From assembly GCA_036571765.1 (NCBI GenBank), contig BROE01000013.1, forward strand, positions 9,440,857 through 9,504,856: a stretch of 64,000 nucleotides of DNA. The letters are read 5' to 3'. Position 1 is the stretch's first letter. Each line of letters starts with the position of its first letter. This stretch comes from Plecoglossus altivelis (lineage: Eukaryota; Chordata; Actinopteri; Osmeriformes; Plecoglossidae). Made by a program: the position numbers and the translations under genes. Below the pieces are notes generated by a model. It searched no databases, was not told the DNA's origin, and was given only the letters and a program-made list of their open reading frames with translations. Positions 13,100-24,887 of the stretch are shown piece after piece.

Positions 13100-15502
13100 T
13101 AAGTTAGGGTTAGCTGAGAGCCAGTTGAGAGCAGAGAACACTTCAAACCCACATTGCACATGACTACTGGTGAGCACGCTTCAGTAGATGGCGGGATGGG
13201 GGGTGGTGGTGAGGCGACGGAGACGTTGTCCCAAAGGTCCTGCCCCAGGTTGTTCCTGAACCAGACCGTCCACCTGAGCGTGGGAGTAGGGTGCAGCCAT
13301 CCTGGAGCCTCAGCCTGTTTGTCTTGCAGAGTAAACAGAGAGCAGCTCAGCAGCGGTGTCTTTGTAGCTCCACACACCAGCCTCACTGAAACACCAGGGG
13401 TGTACTTGATTTATGCCACCAATCAGCGCAATCAGACCTGCCAAACAGGCCTCAAATGGGCAACCTCAAATACTTTGATATACTCCCAGGTATTGATATA
13501 GACCCACTGTCAAGGCTGCAGTGACGTTAGTGGATATGAAACTGAGTGGAAACCAATGGAGACGAGCTCAAGGACAAGTTATATCCCCACCCACTGCACT
13601 ACCTCGATGTAAACAGCTTATGATGTCAGAAAGTCATATAGGATCAGGGTTATTCTATTCACACTCGGGGTAAACAAAATGACGAGTCATTATGTTTAAG
13701 AAATACTGAATGAAAAATGTGGTTCCCCATCTACCAAGCAATTTAGGAAGTAATTAAAGATTTAGGAAGTACTTTTTTGTTTGCTCCCCTCCCCCAACCC
13801 CCAGCCCCAAACCGACACACATACACATCTAAACACACTTTGGTCTGCATCAAGTTGAGTGTTCAGATGAGAGTTCATTTGGGGAAAGAGCACCATCGCC
13901 AGGTGAGCTGATGGACTGCACCCAGCCTCTCTGCCAACCCTTGGAATGCTCTAACTGGATGGTTCTGCATTGTTAGGTAAATATGTATGGGGGCTGTGTG
14001 TAGCATCGTGCTAACAAGACTTCCACAATACACCAGGTCCGAGGTTAGCAACATTGCTGCTCCCACATGCTAATATGTGTCCTGATGAATGGGGGTAGCA
14101 GCAGAAACACAAACAGGCTTTGAGAAGAGGGAGTTTCTACAGGCATAAATCCACCAACTCTCTTTGATAAAGCTTCAATTCACCGAGATCACAGGACACA
14201 ACAACACAATCACACCCCTCCTCTTCCACAACTCTCTTTTTCTCACACACACCGACAACCACATACACACATACCAACACATACACACACATACACACAC
14301 TCTGTGAAACCAACCCATGGAGACCAAACCCCAAAGATGGTTGCTGCACCAGGTCTGCCTAATGTGAGAGGACAGCCGAGCCCATCGCCATAGTCACCAC
14401 GCACAATATCCCATAATTACGCTTTCACAAAATGCAAGCATCTAAACCGGCCCTTCAGAAAGCACCGAGGGTCTTTAGAAGTGAGGGCAGAGCTGAGAGA
14501 GAGAGAGTGTGGGGCACTGATCAGAACCAGGATCCTGTCCCCTCTCTGCTCGGAATTTCTGAGTTAAGTCTGGGTGTGTTTCTGAGGCCATTATTTTGCA
14601 CTGTGAGGTGTTCATGCAGGGCTGATGTTGTTCAGATGGTGTGTGCTGTTGTGTGGTGTACTTTGTGTGGTTCTGAGTTGTCTTGTGGGGCTGCGCAGTG
14701 GGATGTTGTGCAGTGTGATGTTGTGCAGTATGATGTTGTGTTGTTTTGCAGTGTTGTGTTGTGTACAGGTCAGACAGATGGAGCAGAGTGGAGGAATGTT
14801 TGTCCTCTGTACTTCCTGACAGATGGGCTATCTTCAGCCAGCCAATCACAGTGGGGGCTGTACAGGGGCTACATGCTTTCACTGATGCTAATGCAGCCAG
14901 AAAACAGATGTGCTTTTAAATAGCCCCACACTGAGACATACACACATACACACTCACTCACACACATACGCCCACACTGAGACAGAGGTAACCCACCCTT
15001 TGGGCCCCCTCCGCAGCCCCCTCTCCAGGCCCTATCCTGCCCAAGCCCCCAGCCCCCAGCCCCTAGCCACAAGCCCTCCTCCCCCTCCCTCCTCACAGAG
15101 AGAGGGGTTCAGGGAGGTGTGAGAAAACCACAGGAGGGCCACTGTGGAGGAAGAACTAACTAATGACAAAGCTACGGTCCAAAAAGCATTCTAGGAGCTT
15201 GCAGAGAGAATAAGAGGGAAGGAGAGTGACTGGGGGTAGCGATTGCACGACGTGTGAAGACCGTAAGCCATCAAAGTAGTACGAAGGGACCAAGAGAAGA
15301 AGGAAAAAAAATTGGGGTGCGGGTTGGTGTGAGCCATTATATCATATGTATTGACAAACTCCTAGTTAAGGGGTTCGAAGCCAAACCATGTGGTAAATGA
15401 GAATAAGACAAATAGCAGACTTCAGACCACCATTAAGACGCTAGGCCCGAGTGTGATTGGCAAACCAAGCAGGTAACAAGTACAAGGCCAGTAAGGGAAC
15501 CA
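13100..15502. other. Non-genic interval with GT-rich patch
   Basis: No exon accepted. A degenerate TGTTGTGCAGTGTGATG-type array lies at about 14620-14770. From about 15170 to the gap the sequence looks noisier and richer in CpG than its neighbours, which fits poor base accuracy near an assembly gap. Confidence 0.4.
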
Positions 15503-16223
15503 CCCCCCCCCCCCCCCCCCCGAGCTGGAGGTTGACAAGCTTTTACTACTCCCTGCACCCCTTAAGTCACAGCAGCCCAGGTGCGTTGCATACAAAAATC
15601 ACCTCTTAAGGTTGAGGTTGAGTTCATTTGCCCATTGAACACAGGCAACATTGGAAATCTTGGTCTGGCTCTTTCCATATCCCCTGGATTTCAGATCTCA
15701 GTCCAAATTCTGCTGTCCAAATCTAATCAATATCAATGCTGACCAACATTCTATGAACAGCAAAGTATATTTCATTGATATATAAAATCTCCAGGCCTTA
15801 GGAAATGGTAGTGGACGACAGCTCAAGTGATTGTTCAAAACTTCTTCCTTCTGCCACAGCCCAGCGTAGACGAGAGTGAGGTGCCTATATCTCTGGCCCA
15901 GATTCCCAACGTTCATCAACACCTCAAGGAAATTTATCTCACAACCCTTCTCTCTTTTTCACATACGCAAGGTATCGATGTAACTTACGATTAAATTCAT
16001 GAGCTAACTACCCCAAAAATTTGTTGTAGCTTTTTTTTACTTTCCAAGCCCCCATGTGCAGCGGACATGTAAAACCTCATCAGACCGGGAAACTAAAGCA
16101 ACAGGTCCAATATAAAAACAGAAAACTATTCTTTAAGACCATGGCAACGCGCAGGACCGGGGGAGTTGCCTCCATTCCAGACCCAGACCTAGGCCCTCAT
16201 CTGGAAAGACCTCCTAACTACAA
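15503..16223. repeat. Noisy left copy of a duplicated ~0.7 kb segment beside a gap
   Basis: Begins with a run of about 19 C and ends at the N gap. Most of it aligns with 16481-17130 in the same order and orientation: GAGCTGGAGG, ATCAATGCTGACCAACAT, GGTAGTGGACGACAGCTCA and GGTGCCTATATCTCTGGCCC occur in both. Differences are dominated by single-base insertions and deletions in homopolymers, which is the pattern of sequencing error rather than of divergence. Best read as a false tandem duplication. Confidence 0.85.
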
Positions 16224-16480
16224 NNNNNNNNNNNNNNNNNNNNNNNNNNNNNNNNNNNNNNNNNNNNNNNNNNNNNNNNNNNNNNNNNNNNNNNNNNNNN
16301 NNNNNNNNNNNNNNNNNNNNNNNNNNNNNNNNNNNNNNNNNNNNNNNNNNNNNNNNNNNNNNNNNNNNNNNNNNNNNNNNNNNNNNNNNNNNNNNNNNNN
16401 NNNNNNNNNNNNNNNNNNNNNNNNNNNNNNNNNNNNNNNNNNNNNNNNNNNNNNNNNNNNNNNNNNNNNNNNNNNNNNNN
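16224..16480. other. Assembly gap (257 N)
   Basis: A run of 257 undetermined bases. Frames crossing it are meaningless. Confidence 0.99.
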
Positions 16481-17130
16481 CCCCCCCCGAGCTGGAGGGT
16501 GACAAGCTGTTTTACTATCTCCTGTCACCCTTTAGGTCACTAGCATGGTCCCAGGTGCGGTTGCTATGACAACAAATCACCTTTAGGTGTGAGGGTTGGA
16601 GTTCGTTTGCCATTTGGACAGGCACATTGGAATTCTTGGTTCTGCTCTTTTCCATAGGTTCCTGGCATTCTGATCTCAGTTCCAAATTCTGCTGTCCTAA
16701 ATCTATATCAATATCAATGCTGACCAACATTTCTATGAACAGCAAGTAGTATTTCATTATATTTTATATTTGAAAATTCTCCAAGGCCTTTATGAAATGG
16801 TAGTGGACGACAGCTCAGGTGATTGTTCAAACTTTCTTCCCTTTCTGCCAACAGCCATGGTGTCGTAGGACTGGAGGAGGGGTGCCTATATCTCTGGCCC
16901 ATGGATTTCCCAACTGTTTCATCCACACGCTTTCAAGGGGGAAATGTGTTATCTCACATCACCCTTCCTTCTCTTTTTCTCATACTGCAGGGGTTCCGAT
17001 TTGTATGTTACGGTTGGATATTGCATGAGCTAACTACGCCAATTTTTGGGGGGGGGGGGGGGGGGGAGTTGCCTCCATGCCATGACCCAGACCTGAGGCC
17101 TCATCTGGGGAAATGACCTCCTCTACAACC
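16481..17130. repeat. Right copy of the gap-flanking duplication
   Basis: Starts with 8 C directly after the gap, then repeats the order of 15522-16223. At 17048-17067 it has a run of about 20 G where the left copy has about 130 bp of mixed sequence, so one copy is collapsed or artefactual there. The poly-C starts and the poly-G are consistent with dark-cycle poly-G reads, but that is inference. Confidence 0.85.
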
Positions 17131-18627
17131 CCCTCTAGCTCAGCTTGATGGAGGAGATGGTCAGGAGACAGGACTAGGCAAAGATACTTGTAAAGGAATG
17201 TAAGACAATACACGTTATCTGATACCATCAACACACACACGGACACACACTGACACACACCAGCTCCGGCATCCAAGGAATTCTAACAGTGTCTTCACAA
17301 TCTCGGGAGATGACAAAGACATCAAGAAGACTCTTGGTGTGTGTGTGCATGTGTGTGTATGTGTGTGTGGTTATCCAGTGTGTCTCTGATGATACCATTG
17401 AAGCGGATGTTGCCCCCTGCCAGGTTGAGGTGTTACAGCAGTTCTTCCTTGTAAATTAAAGGTGAGGAGAAACATCTGTTAGTGTGTGGGTGTCGTTTGA
17501 AGCCCTCTAAACCGACATACTACCACACATTCATCCTCTCCTCCTCATCCTACTCACCCCCTCACCTTCTCATCCCTGAGAGCCAGCAAGGAAGGGGAAG
17601 CAGCCACTTAACACCCTCCATCCATCCATCCCCCTGCCCCCCTGCTTCCCTGGCCCCCTGCCCCCCTTCCCCCCTGCTTCCCTGGCCCCCTGCCCCTCCC
17701 AGGATGCACTGAGAAGAGACTTGACATTGAGAGGCCATCTTAACACAGAAGAAGAAGAACCGACCATAAACATCTATCAACCCTGAGGGTCTGCAGAGGT
17801 CGAGGCCCAGCCACACCCCCAACATCTCTGCCCCTGGTACCACCCAACACCCCCTCTCCACGACTACCTCCCCGGGCCCCCACAGGATACAAAGACATCC
17901 AGTGCAGAGCCACTCGCATCACACACAATGACATCCGCGAAAACAGTCATAAACCCTCCTGTTCACAATGCCCCCATTCCAGCCTAAAATGAGAGTTCAA
18001 TGTGGTAGAGAACCAAAAGCAGGCCACATAGGCCAGAGGGGTCAACAACAGCTTTCTGTCTCCCTGGCGACCCATCGTGTAAATCTGTCAGTAGGCTTTG
18101 TGCTTCAGTTCTAGCTGCCCTTCTATGATTCATATTCTTTTTCTCGGCCTCTGACTTCACAGGGCCAGTGTGTGTGTATGTGCATGTGTGTCTGTGTGTG
18201 TGAATGTGTGTATTTGTGTATATGTGTTGGGGTCTTACAGGGCCACAACAATAATGCACTCATCTGTCCTAGCATGGATTTCAGATGGATGGATGGATGG
18301 AATAATGGATGGATGTGACCTTGACCAACGGAAATCATTTTGAAACAACACTCATTCTCTGCATTTTATAAATGGCAGTTTAATGGATTATAGACAGGCA
18401 TGACATGGGTTTTCGTACACTTAATGACTAATCACAAGTAAGAACTGCAAGAAATGGTTCTCAATCACACGACTGTGAGCGTTTTCTCTCTCGTTCTTTT
18501 TCTCTCTACATCTCTAGTGACAGAATGGCACATTTAAACAGTTCTATTTGATGGTCTTTACACTGCGAGTCAACATGATGCTGATGAGGCAGGATGAGGA
18601 CAGGAAGTGGAAAGGCAGCCATGACAG
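17131..18627. other. Non-genic interval
   Basis: No splice-supported exon. A C-rich block at about 17625-17700 repeats CTGCCCCCCTGCTTCCCTGG-like words about three times. GT runs occur at about 17336-17370 and 18170-18225, and a GGAT tetranucleotide run at about 18285-18313. Confidence 0.4.
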
Positions 18628-18807
18628 TTAGGTGACCACATCCTGTATTCCATCTCTTTGTCTGCCTGCAGCTTCCTGTCTGGGGCCTGGCTTCCTCTGG
18701 AACCATATCTGGCCAATCAGAAGACAGAGGCCATGCCACAGGACACGCCTACAGAGGAGGAGGACCAATAGGATGACCACCAGATATCCAGAGAACATTG
18801 TGGAACC
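18628..18807 (-). CDS. Possible terminal exon of an unrecognised membrane protein
   Basis: A minus-strand segment preceded by a good acceptor (TTACTGTACTGCAG at 18808-18821) opens a 59-codon frame in phase 0 and stops at 18628-18630. The peptide starts GSTMFSGYLVV, has a hydrophobic stretch of about 20-28 residues, then basic residues and a polar tail ending GIQDVVT. This would fit the last exon of a single-pass membrane protein. A possible ATTAAA poly(A) signal on the minus strand lies near 18380. I could not identify the family and found no convincing upstream exon towards tpcn2, so a chance frame is quite possible. Confidence 0.25.
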   Translation of the reverse strand, partial: GSTMFSGYLVVILLVLLLCRRVLWHGLCLLIGQIWFQRKPGPRQEAAGRQRDGIQDVVT

Positions 18808-19397
18808 CTGCAGTACAGTAACAACAAAGGACCAGGGCAAAGCTCTGCTAAAGCTGACTCTGGTTTGACAAATGACTGACTCCAACTGCGTGGTATAGAA
18901 TTCTTTAAATCAATCTATCCTCCTTAACAATATGAATCTTTCTTTTTGTCTATGTCACTCCGTCTCCCCCTTCCCCTTCGTGTTATTCCTCTCCTCTCCT
19001 TAAGCCGGTGTGAAGAGCAGTTTGGAAGCACCCCCTCACTGCGCCCCAACAGAAAGAGACCCCTGATTTGTGGAGTGTGCCTCACACCCCTCTCTTCTGT
19101 GCCCCTCTCTCGCTCCCTCTCTCCCTCCCTCCTTCTTTTCTTCTCAGGCTCTGATGTAATCCCAAAACATCCAGAGGAGCAGCTGCAGAGCGAAACTGCC
19201 TTCCCTCTCTCTCTCTCTTTCTTTCTCTCAGTCTCTTTCTTTCCTTTCTCTGCTCTTGCGGAGGCATGCGAGGCCGTGGCTGGGCGGGAGACGAGGGGCT
19301 CCGAGACAATCAGCCTCTTTCTCTCCTTCTAGAAAGGTCTGTCACTCCACCACTCCGTCTGTCATGCACTCTGTATCTGCAGGAGGCTGGATGAGCC

Positions 19398-19500
19398 AGA
19401 CACACAGACAGGCACACAGACAGGCACACAGACAGGCAGGGGGAGAACAGACAGACAGGTATTCACAGACAGGTAGGCAGGGGGGAAACATACATACAAG
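19398..19500. repeat. ACAGACAGGCAC minisatellite
   Basis: Repeated ACACAGACAGGC units, three near-perfect at the left end, degenerating into CAGACAGGTA words. No gene was recognised between 18810 and 22150. Confidence 0.8.
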
Positions 19501-20295
19501 CAGACAGTTGAGCATCCAGACAGGTAAGCATGAGAAAGAGACAGACAATTAAGTATTAAGACAATCTTTAAACTGGCAAATACATGCTCGACACAGCAAG
19601 TTCTGCCTGTACAACTGTAACACAAGCTTATGCTAACACGTTTTGTCCTACATTGTCTGAGTCTGGTAAGACGCTCACCTGAGTCTTACAGAGGCTTGCT
19701 GAGGAAACCAGATCCACAGTCTGCTAAACAAGGTTTCAGCCCAGCTGTCTGGATGGTTGGTCAAAACGGAGAGAAGCCTCTCAGATTAGGTAGAAGACTG
19801 GCCAGGTGAGGTGACTTTAGAAAGAGAGAGAGGGAGGGAGAGATGCAGTCCTTGGATTGACTTTGCTGATAGCATTGTTTGATTGTGGCAGTACTGTGAC
19901 TTTGAACATGTCACACTGCAAGGTAGAAAGGTTGTTTGGTGGTTTGACTTAGCATGTAAAAACATGAAAGTATATGCATCCCTGAATTTTATCGTTTCAT
20001 TTGACCTTTGGTGGTTGGGGGGAAATCACACAACCTACTTTGTGTGTGTTTGAAACAGAGAAACAGGACCTTCCTTACCTCCCTGCAGGCACAGGAAATA
20101 CTACGCTTCACCAGAAGCAAGAAGCCAACAGTAAATAAACACCAGTACTCCACCTCTCAACACACATAACATAACACACACACACCAGAGTAGACTGACG
20201 GATGGAATGCCTGGCTTTCGGGTCAGAGTTCAACGGTTGTTCATGTGCGACTGATCAGAGGTGAAACAGACAGAGTGCAGAGCACATGGCATCCG

Positions 20296-20372
20296 GACTG
20301 CACACACAGACACACACACCGACACACACAGACACACACACCGGCACACACAGGCACACACACACACATAGC
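20296..20372. repeat. (CA)n-rich microsatellite
   Basis: CACACAGACACACAC-type array with GACA and GGCA interruptions. Confidence 0.85.
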
Positions 20373-21154
20373 TCATTAAGAGGTGAAACAGAGGTGGTAG
20401 TCAGCAGTTGCAGAGATGGTGAGAGGGTACGTAGTGAGAGGGAGATAAGGGGTAGAGGGGCATACCACGGGCTGGGTGGGCTGGAGCCCAGACCACTGGC
20501 AATGCTGCGCCAACCTGTCAGGGCTTGTGCCTGTTGTGCCCGGACTTGTGCCACATAAACCCTCTTTCAATTCCTGGCATTGAACTCACCAGCCACCAAC
20601 ATTGGCTCATGTGTTGAGAGAGGAGCTTAAGCTAACTCATACATTACATTAGAGTTCATGGGCTGCAGGTTTGGGTTAGTTATGGGCAGTGTTGTAAGTG
20701 TAACCACTGTAGACTGCGTGCCAGATTAGCCCTGCAAAACTTGTCGAAATCAGGAAAGTTTAATGAAAAAACATAGGGGCTTTCTCAAAACTTTAGAGAA
20801 TGCCCCCCCGCCCCCTCTTCCTCTAACCCCTTTTCACCATCTCCTCCCCCACCAAAGACCTTAGTAGCAGGAGAGAACTTTGGAAAGAATGCCTTATTCA
20901 CAAATCCCCATCTTCCAACAGTCTACCATATGCAAATTCTGTTGCATTTGCCTGCTGACATTACAGTACGTTCCTGCTCATTAAGGAAGGTTATAGTTTA
21001 CGGTTTGTGTCTGTAAGCATGGAAAGGATACTTTATTAATGAATTACTCAACACTGGGTGAGATAAATACAGAGGAATAGTGATAGACCAGAAGAGGGAA
21101 ATAGTTTTATGAAGGGTTTGTCAGTGCTTGCCTGAATGTGTGTGTACATTTGCA

Positions 21155-21169
21155 TGTGTGTGTATGTGT

Positions 21170-21226
<57 letters not shown>
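21155..21226. repeat. (GT)n microsatellite
   Basis: GT with two TATG interruptions, then an uninterrupted GT run to 21226. Confidence 0.95.
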
Positions 21227-21227
<1 letters not shown>

Positions 21228-22149
21228 CTCTCACAGAGTTTTGAATGCAGAGCTGTCCAGGGCTGATTTCACGGCTGGATGATCATAGAAGTCCAGCCTA
21301 ACTTTCCAGACAGCTGCACACCCCCCTTCTCTCTTCAGTCCATATTCTTCCATTTCTCTCACTCCACATCTTTCCACGTCCTTTTAATGCTCTTCCCTAC
21401 AATCTCTCTCCCTCTGCCACCTCTTCCCCACCTCCCTCTCCACCTCCCTCTCCACGTCCCTCCTCCCCCTCAGAGAATCACCATGATCATTGTCTACTAC
21501 AGTCTTATGTCTCATGTCTGACACCCTGTACTGTCCCACCCACCCCTAACCCCCCTCCCGGCCCCATCTCCTCCCTTCCTGACCCCTGCAGGTTGACCTC
21601 TGTCCCAGGGGTGGTCGGGGCTCAGCCTGTAAGGAGCTTAGCAGCTTCCCACATCGCAAGGCTCGGGAACTGGAGTGCACATAAACCACTAACAACCTTA
21701 ACCAGCATTAACTAGCCTTGCAACACAAACAAACCACATCAAATGGCACTAACACAGACTCATAGGCAGACACACACAAACACATGCATGTACACACACG
21801 TGCAAATACATAAACACTCCCTCCTCCTGCCCTTTTCCACATCCTTAACAGGATGAGAGGAGGAGGCTCACCTACACAGTTTGGGCTTTACTGTCCAGAC
21901 CACTTACACAATTACTAGGTTTCATTTCAATGGGGATCACAACAACACATATTGTCTTTCAAACCACGTTCACAACATCACAGAAGACGAAGTCCATCCG
22001 GTCTTTAGAAGAACGTAGCACTGAGGTCCCCACGTTGACATCAGAAGATGTCCTGGTCCCCAGTCAGCCAGGCTCAGTGAGGAGTATCTCTTACATGGCC
22101 TCTGTAAGGAGATGTGATCAGGGGAAACTATGCAGAGGTTAGACACTGG

Positions 22150-22350
22150 AATGGGAGGAGAAAGAGAGGGAGGAAAGGAGAGAAGTGGGAGGAGGCGAGG
22201 GAGGAAAGGGAGAAAGTGGAGCGAGAGACAGGCAGGGAAGGTGTGTGAGAGGGAAGGAGATGAAGAGAGAGGGTGGAGAGGGAGAGAGGGAAGGGGAAGA
22301 GCAAGGATGGGAGAGAGGGAGGAGTGAGGAGGAGGAGCAGGAGAGGGAGT
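22150..22350. repeat. Polypurine tract
   Basis: About 200 bp of nearly pure A/G on the plus strand (GGGAGGAGAAAGAGAGGG-type). Frames through it are Glu/Arg/Gly low complexity. Confidence 0.85.
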
Positions 22351-23339
22351 AAGCTTCCGTCATGAGGATAACTGGTGCTTATTGTCGAGGTGTGGAACCA
22401 GGTAACACTTCCTTCAAGAGTGATTAGAGGAAGTAAGGGAAATCAAGAGGGCCGGTTATATCGGACCCCGCTACATTTCTACACAAGTAGGTAACAATAG
22501 CGCCATTGCTCTCTCGCTTCTCTTCTCTCTCTCTCTCTTCTCTCTCTCACACAGCACAACTCAACACACACCTCACTCTCTACATCCGAGCACTAAGCGT
22601 TAAGCATTAAGCATAAACAATATGCTGTTGTTTAAATATCACAGAGTCATTAACAGGCAAATAATACTTTGTTGATGATGCTTACTGGAACCATGCTAAC
22701 CAGCACACCTAAACAAGGCCAAATCCTTAAAGTGTTATGTACATTTTACGATGGCACCTTCAAAACACTTTCACTCATTCTCAGGGGTCAAAGGTTGAGC
22801 CATGCCACTACCCCATGTAGGTTTACGCTCCAACCAGGTGTAACTAACCAGATTGTTAAACAATTAGAATCAGTTGTGCTAGGTTAGAAGTTGACCAGAA
22901 ACACTGTTGGAAAGCTGACTTGGTAGGGGCATCCAGGGTATAATACTGACATCTCTTGGGGGGCTGGAGTAATGCTTTTGTGTGAGCCCAGAGACACACA
23001 AGATCATTCACACACACTCTCTGTTATCACACACACATGCTGGTATTTTTTCTTTTTACTGTAGTTTATCTTTACATATAATATCAACCCACACTAACAC
23101 CCTTCTGCCACCCACCACACCCCTCCAACTCTTGCAACACACACATGCAGACAAACTCATTTACGTTTCTGTAAATACCCACCCTTTAAACACATACATT
23201 CACACACTCACGCCCACACAAATACACAGCCGGAGGACAGCTGCTGGGCTCTCCTGTACACATAACCTAACCTTGTGGAGCGAGCCACCCACCCTCCCCC
23301 CAACTGCCTTTTCTTCTCACCTGTATGCTAATAACCCTC

Positions 23340-23743
23340 CAATGAGAAAGAGAGGAAAGGAGAGGAGAGGGAGGAAGCGCAAACAAGAAAGAGGGAGAGA
23401 GGGGAAAAGAGAGAGGCAGAGGGGAGCAAGGAGGGAAAGAGAGAGAGAAGTATCGAGAAAGAAGAAAGGGAAGAGAGAAGAGAGAGGACTGGGAGAGAGA
23501 GACAGAGAGAAGAGGGGACAAGGAGACGTGGGGAGAGAACAGAGAGAGGGGGACAGAGGGGACAGAGAGAGACACAGAAAAACACAGAAAAAGACAGGGA
23601 GACAGGTAGACAGACAGAAAGACAAAGACAGACAGAGAGACAGAGAAGAGAGGAGAGAGAGAGAGAGAGAGAGATGGAAGTGTGAGGGGGAGATGAAGAA
23701 GTGGGTGGAGAATTATTAGAGAATACAGAGTGAGAGAGACAGA

Positions 23744-23789
<46 letters not shown>
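23340..23789. repeat. 450-bp polypurine tract with GACA and (GA)n blocks
   Basis: Plus-strand A/G-rich throughout, ending in a pure (GA)n run at about 23748-23788. GACAGA words lie in the middle at about 23550-23640. The 245-codon plus frame and 159-codon minus frame over this tract are simple Arg/Glu and Ser/Leu peptides and are rejected. A long polypurine mirror tract of this kind can adopt triplex structure. Confidence 0.9.
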
Positions 23790-23790
<1 letters not shown>

Positions 23791-24509
23791 GCCAGATGGG
23801 TATTCAGGTATGTGGGTGTTTCTGTTGAGTAGGTAGGTGTTTCTGCTCTGTCTGTAGGTGCTTCTGCTGTGTAGGTGTTTCAGATATGATGTCATCACCC
23901 TCACATCCAACGAGGCCAGTATTCCTGCTCCCACGCCACCAGGTCAAACCACTAAAGCAGGAACGTCCGTCTGATAGGAAACACAGGTGAATGTGTGTTT
24001 AGACAGGATGCTATGTCAGTATGGGGGATGGACTGGGGTGTGAGATATGGGGAGAAATGGGGAAGGGAGAGGAGAAATGGGCGAGGGAGGGGGAGAGACG
24101 GGGGATTAGTAATTTGATGATGGCCACTCTAAAGACAGGCTTGTTTGTTCTGTTGTGTTTGAAGTAAACATATGTTGTGTTGGAGGTGTAAATAACCTTT
24201 GGAATGCCTGTGTAAGAGTCTTTGTGTGTGTGTTTAAGTTGTGATTAGGTGTGTTTGTTTGTATTTTTCTGTTGTGATTGGGTGTGCGTATTTGTGAGTT
24301 TCTGCTCTGATTGGGAGTGTGTGTTTAAGTTTGTTACAGATGGTGTGTATTTGTTAGTGTTTGTGTGTGTATTTGTTTGTTTGAGTGTGTATATGGCCCT
24401 TTGAAGCTATCCCAACAGTAGGGTGCCTCCATTTACACATATGTGAGTTACATTAGGCACGGCAACCATGGTAACTTGGACTACAAAAAAAACCACATTG
24501 GTTTTTGCT

Positions 24510-24515
24510 TTTATT
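24510..24515 (-). terminator. tpcn2: Candidate poly(A) signal AATAAA of tpcn2
   Basis: TTTATT on the plus strand reads AATAAA on the minus strand, about 370 bp past the tpcn2 stop. No nearer perfect AATAAA was noticed on that strand. The 3' UTR would be about 0.4 kb. Confidence 0.45.
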
Positions 24516-24887
24516 TAAAAAAGAGACGCTCTCTCCACAAACCTTGACAGAAAACCGCTACACCAGTGTAGTTAACAGGCACATATATATGTATATTTTT
24601 TTAATAAAATGTCTCATATTTTTTAATCAGTGCATCTTGTCTCAGTAACAACCGTTGACAGCAAGCAGTTCCCTTCAGGGCAGTACACAGATAGGAATCC
24701 CCACAGCACCGAGACAGCTGCACAACCACAAGTAAGCCTTTCCTTTTTTAAACACTGGAAAACACATTTAAATTAAAACTGAAATCTTTGCTAAATGCCA
24801 TAGACCCTTTAAAGTTTTTCTGAATGGTCAGTCACATGACAGCTATGACACATGCTGGGATCCATGAGAGGGATGACTGAGGTGGGA

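Noticed and set aside
13063..13501. Possible exon with LRWTVWFRNNLGQDLWDN on the minus strand
   Set aside because: Protein-like for about 25 residues, but no convincing acceptor/donor pair, no family match and no partner exon.
21930..22142. Mixed-composition 70-codon plus frame
   Set aside because: No splice sites, no recognisable domain, and the reverse strand is equally open over part of it.
23267..23746. Long open frames on both strands (159 and 245 codons)
   Set aside because: They lie wholly in the polypurine/polypyrimidine tract and encode only Ser/Leu/Phe or Arg/Glu/Lys low complexity.
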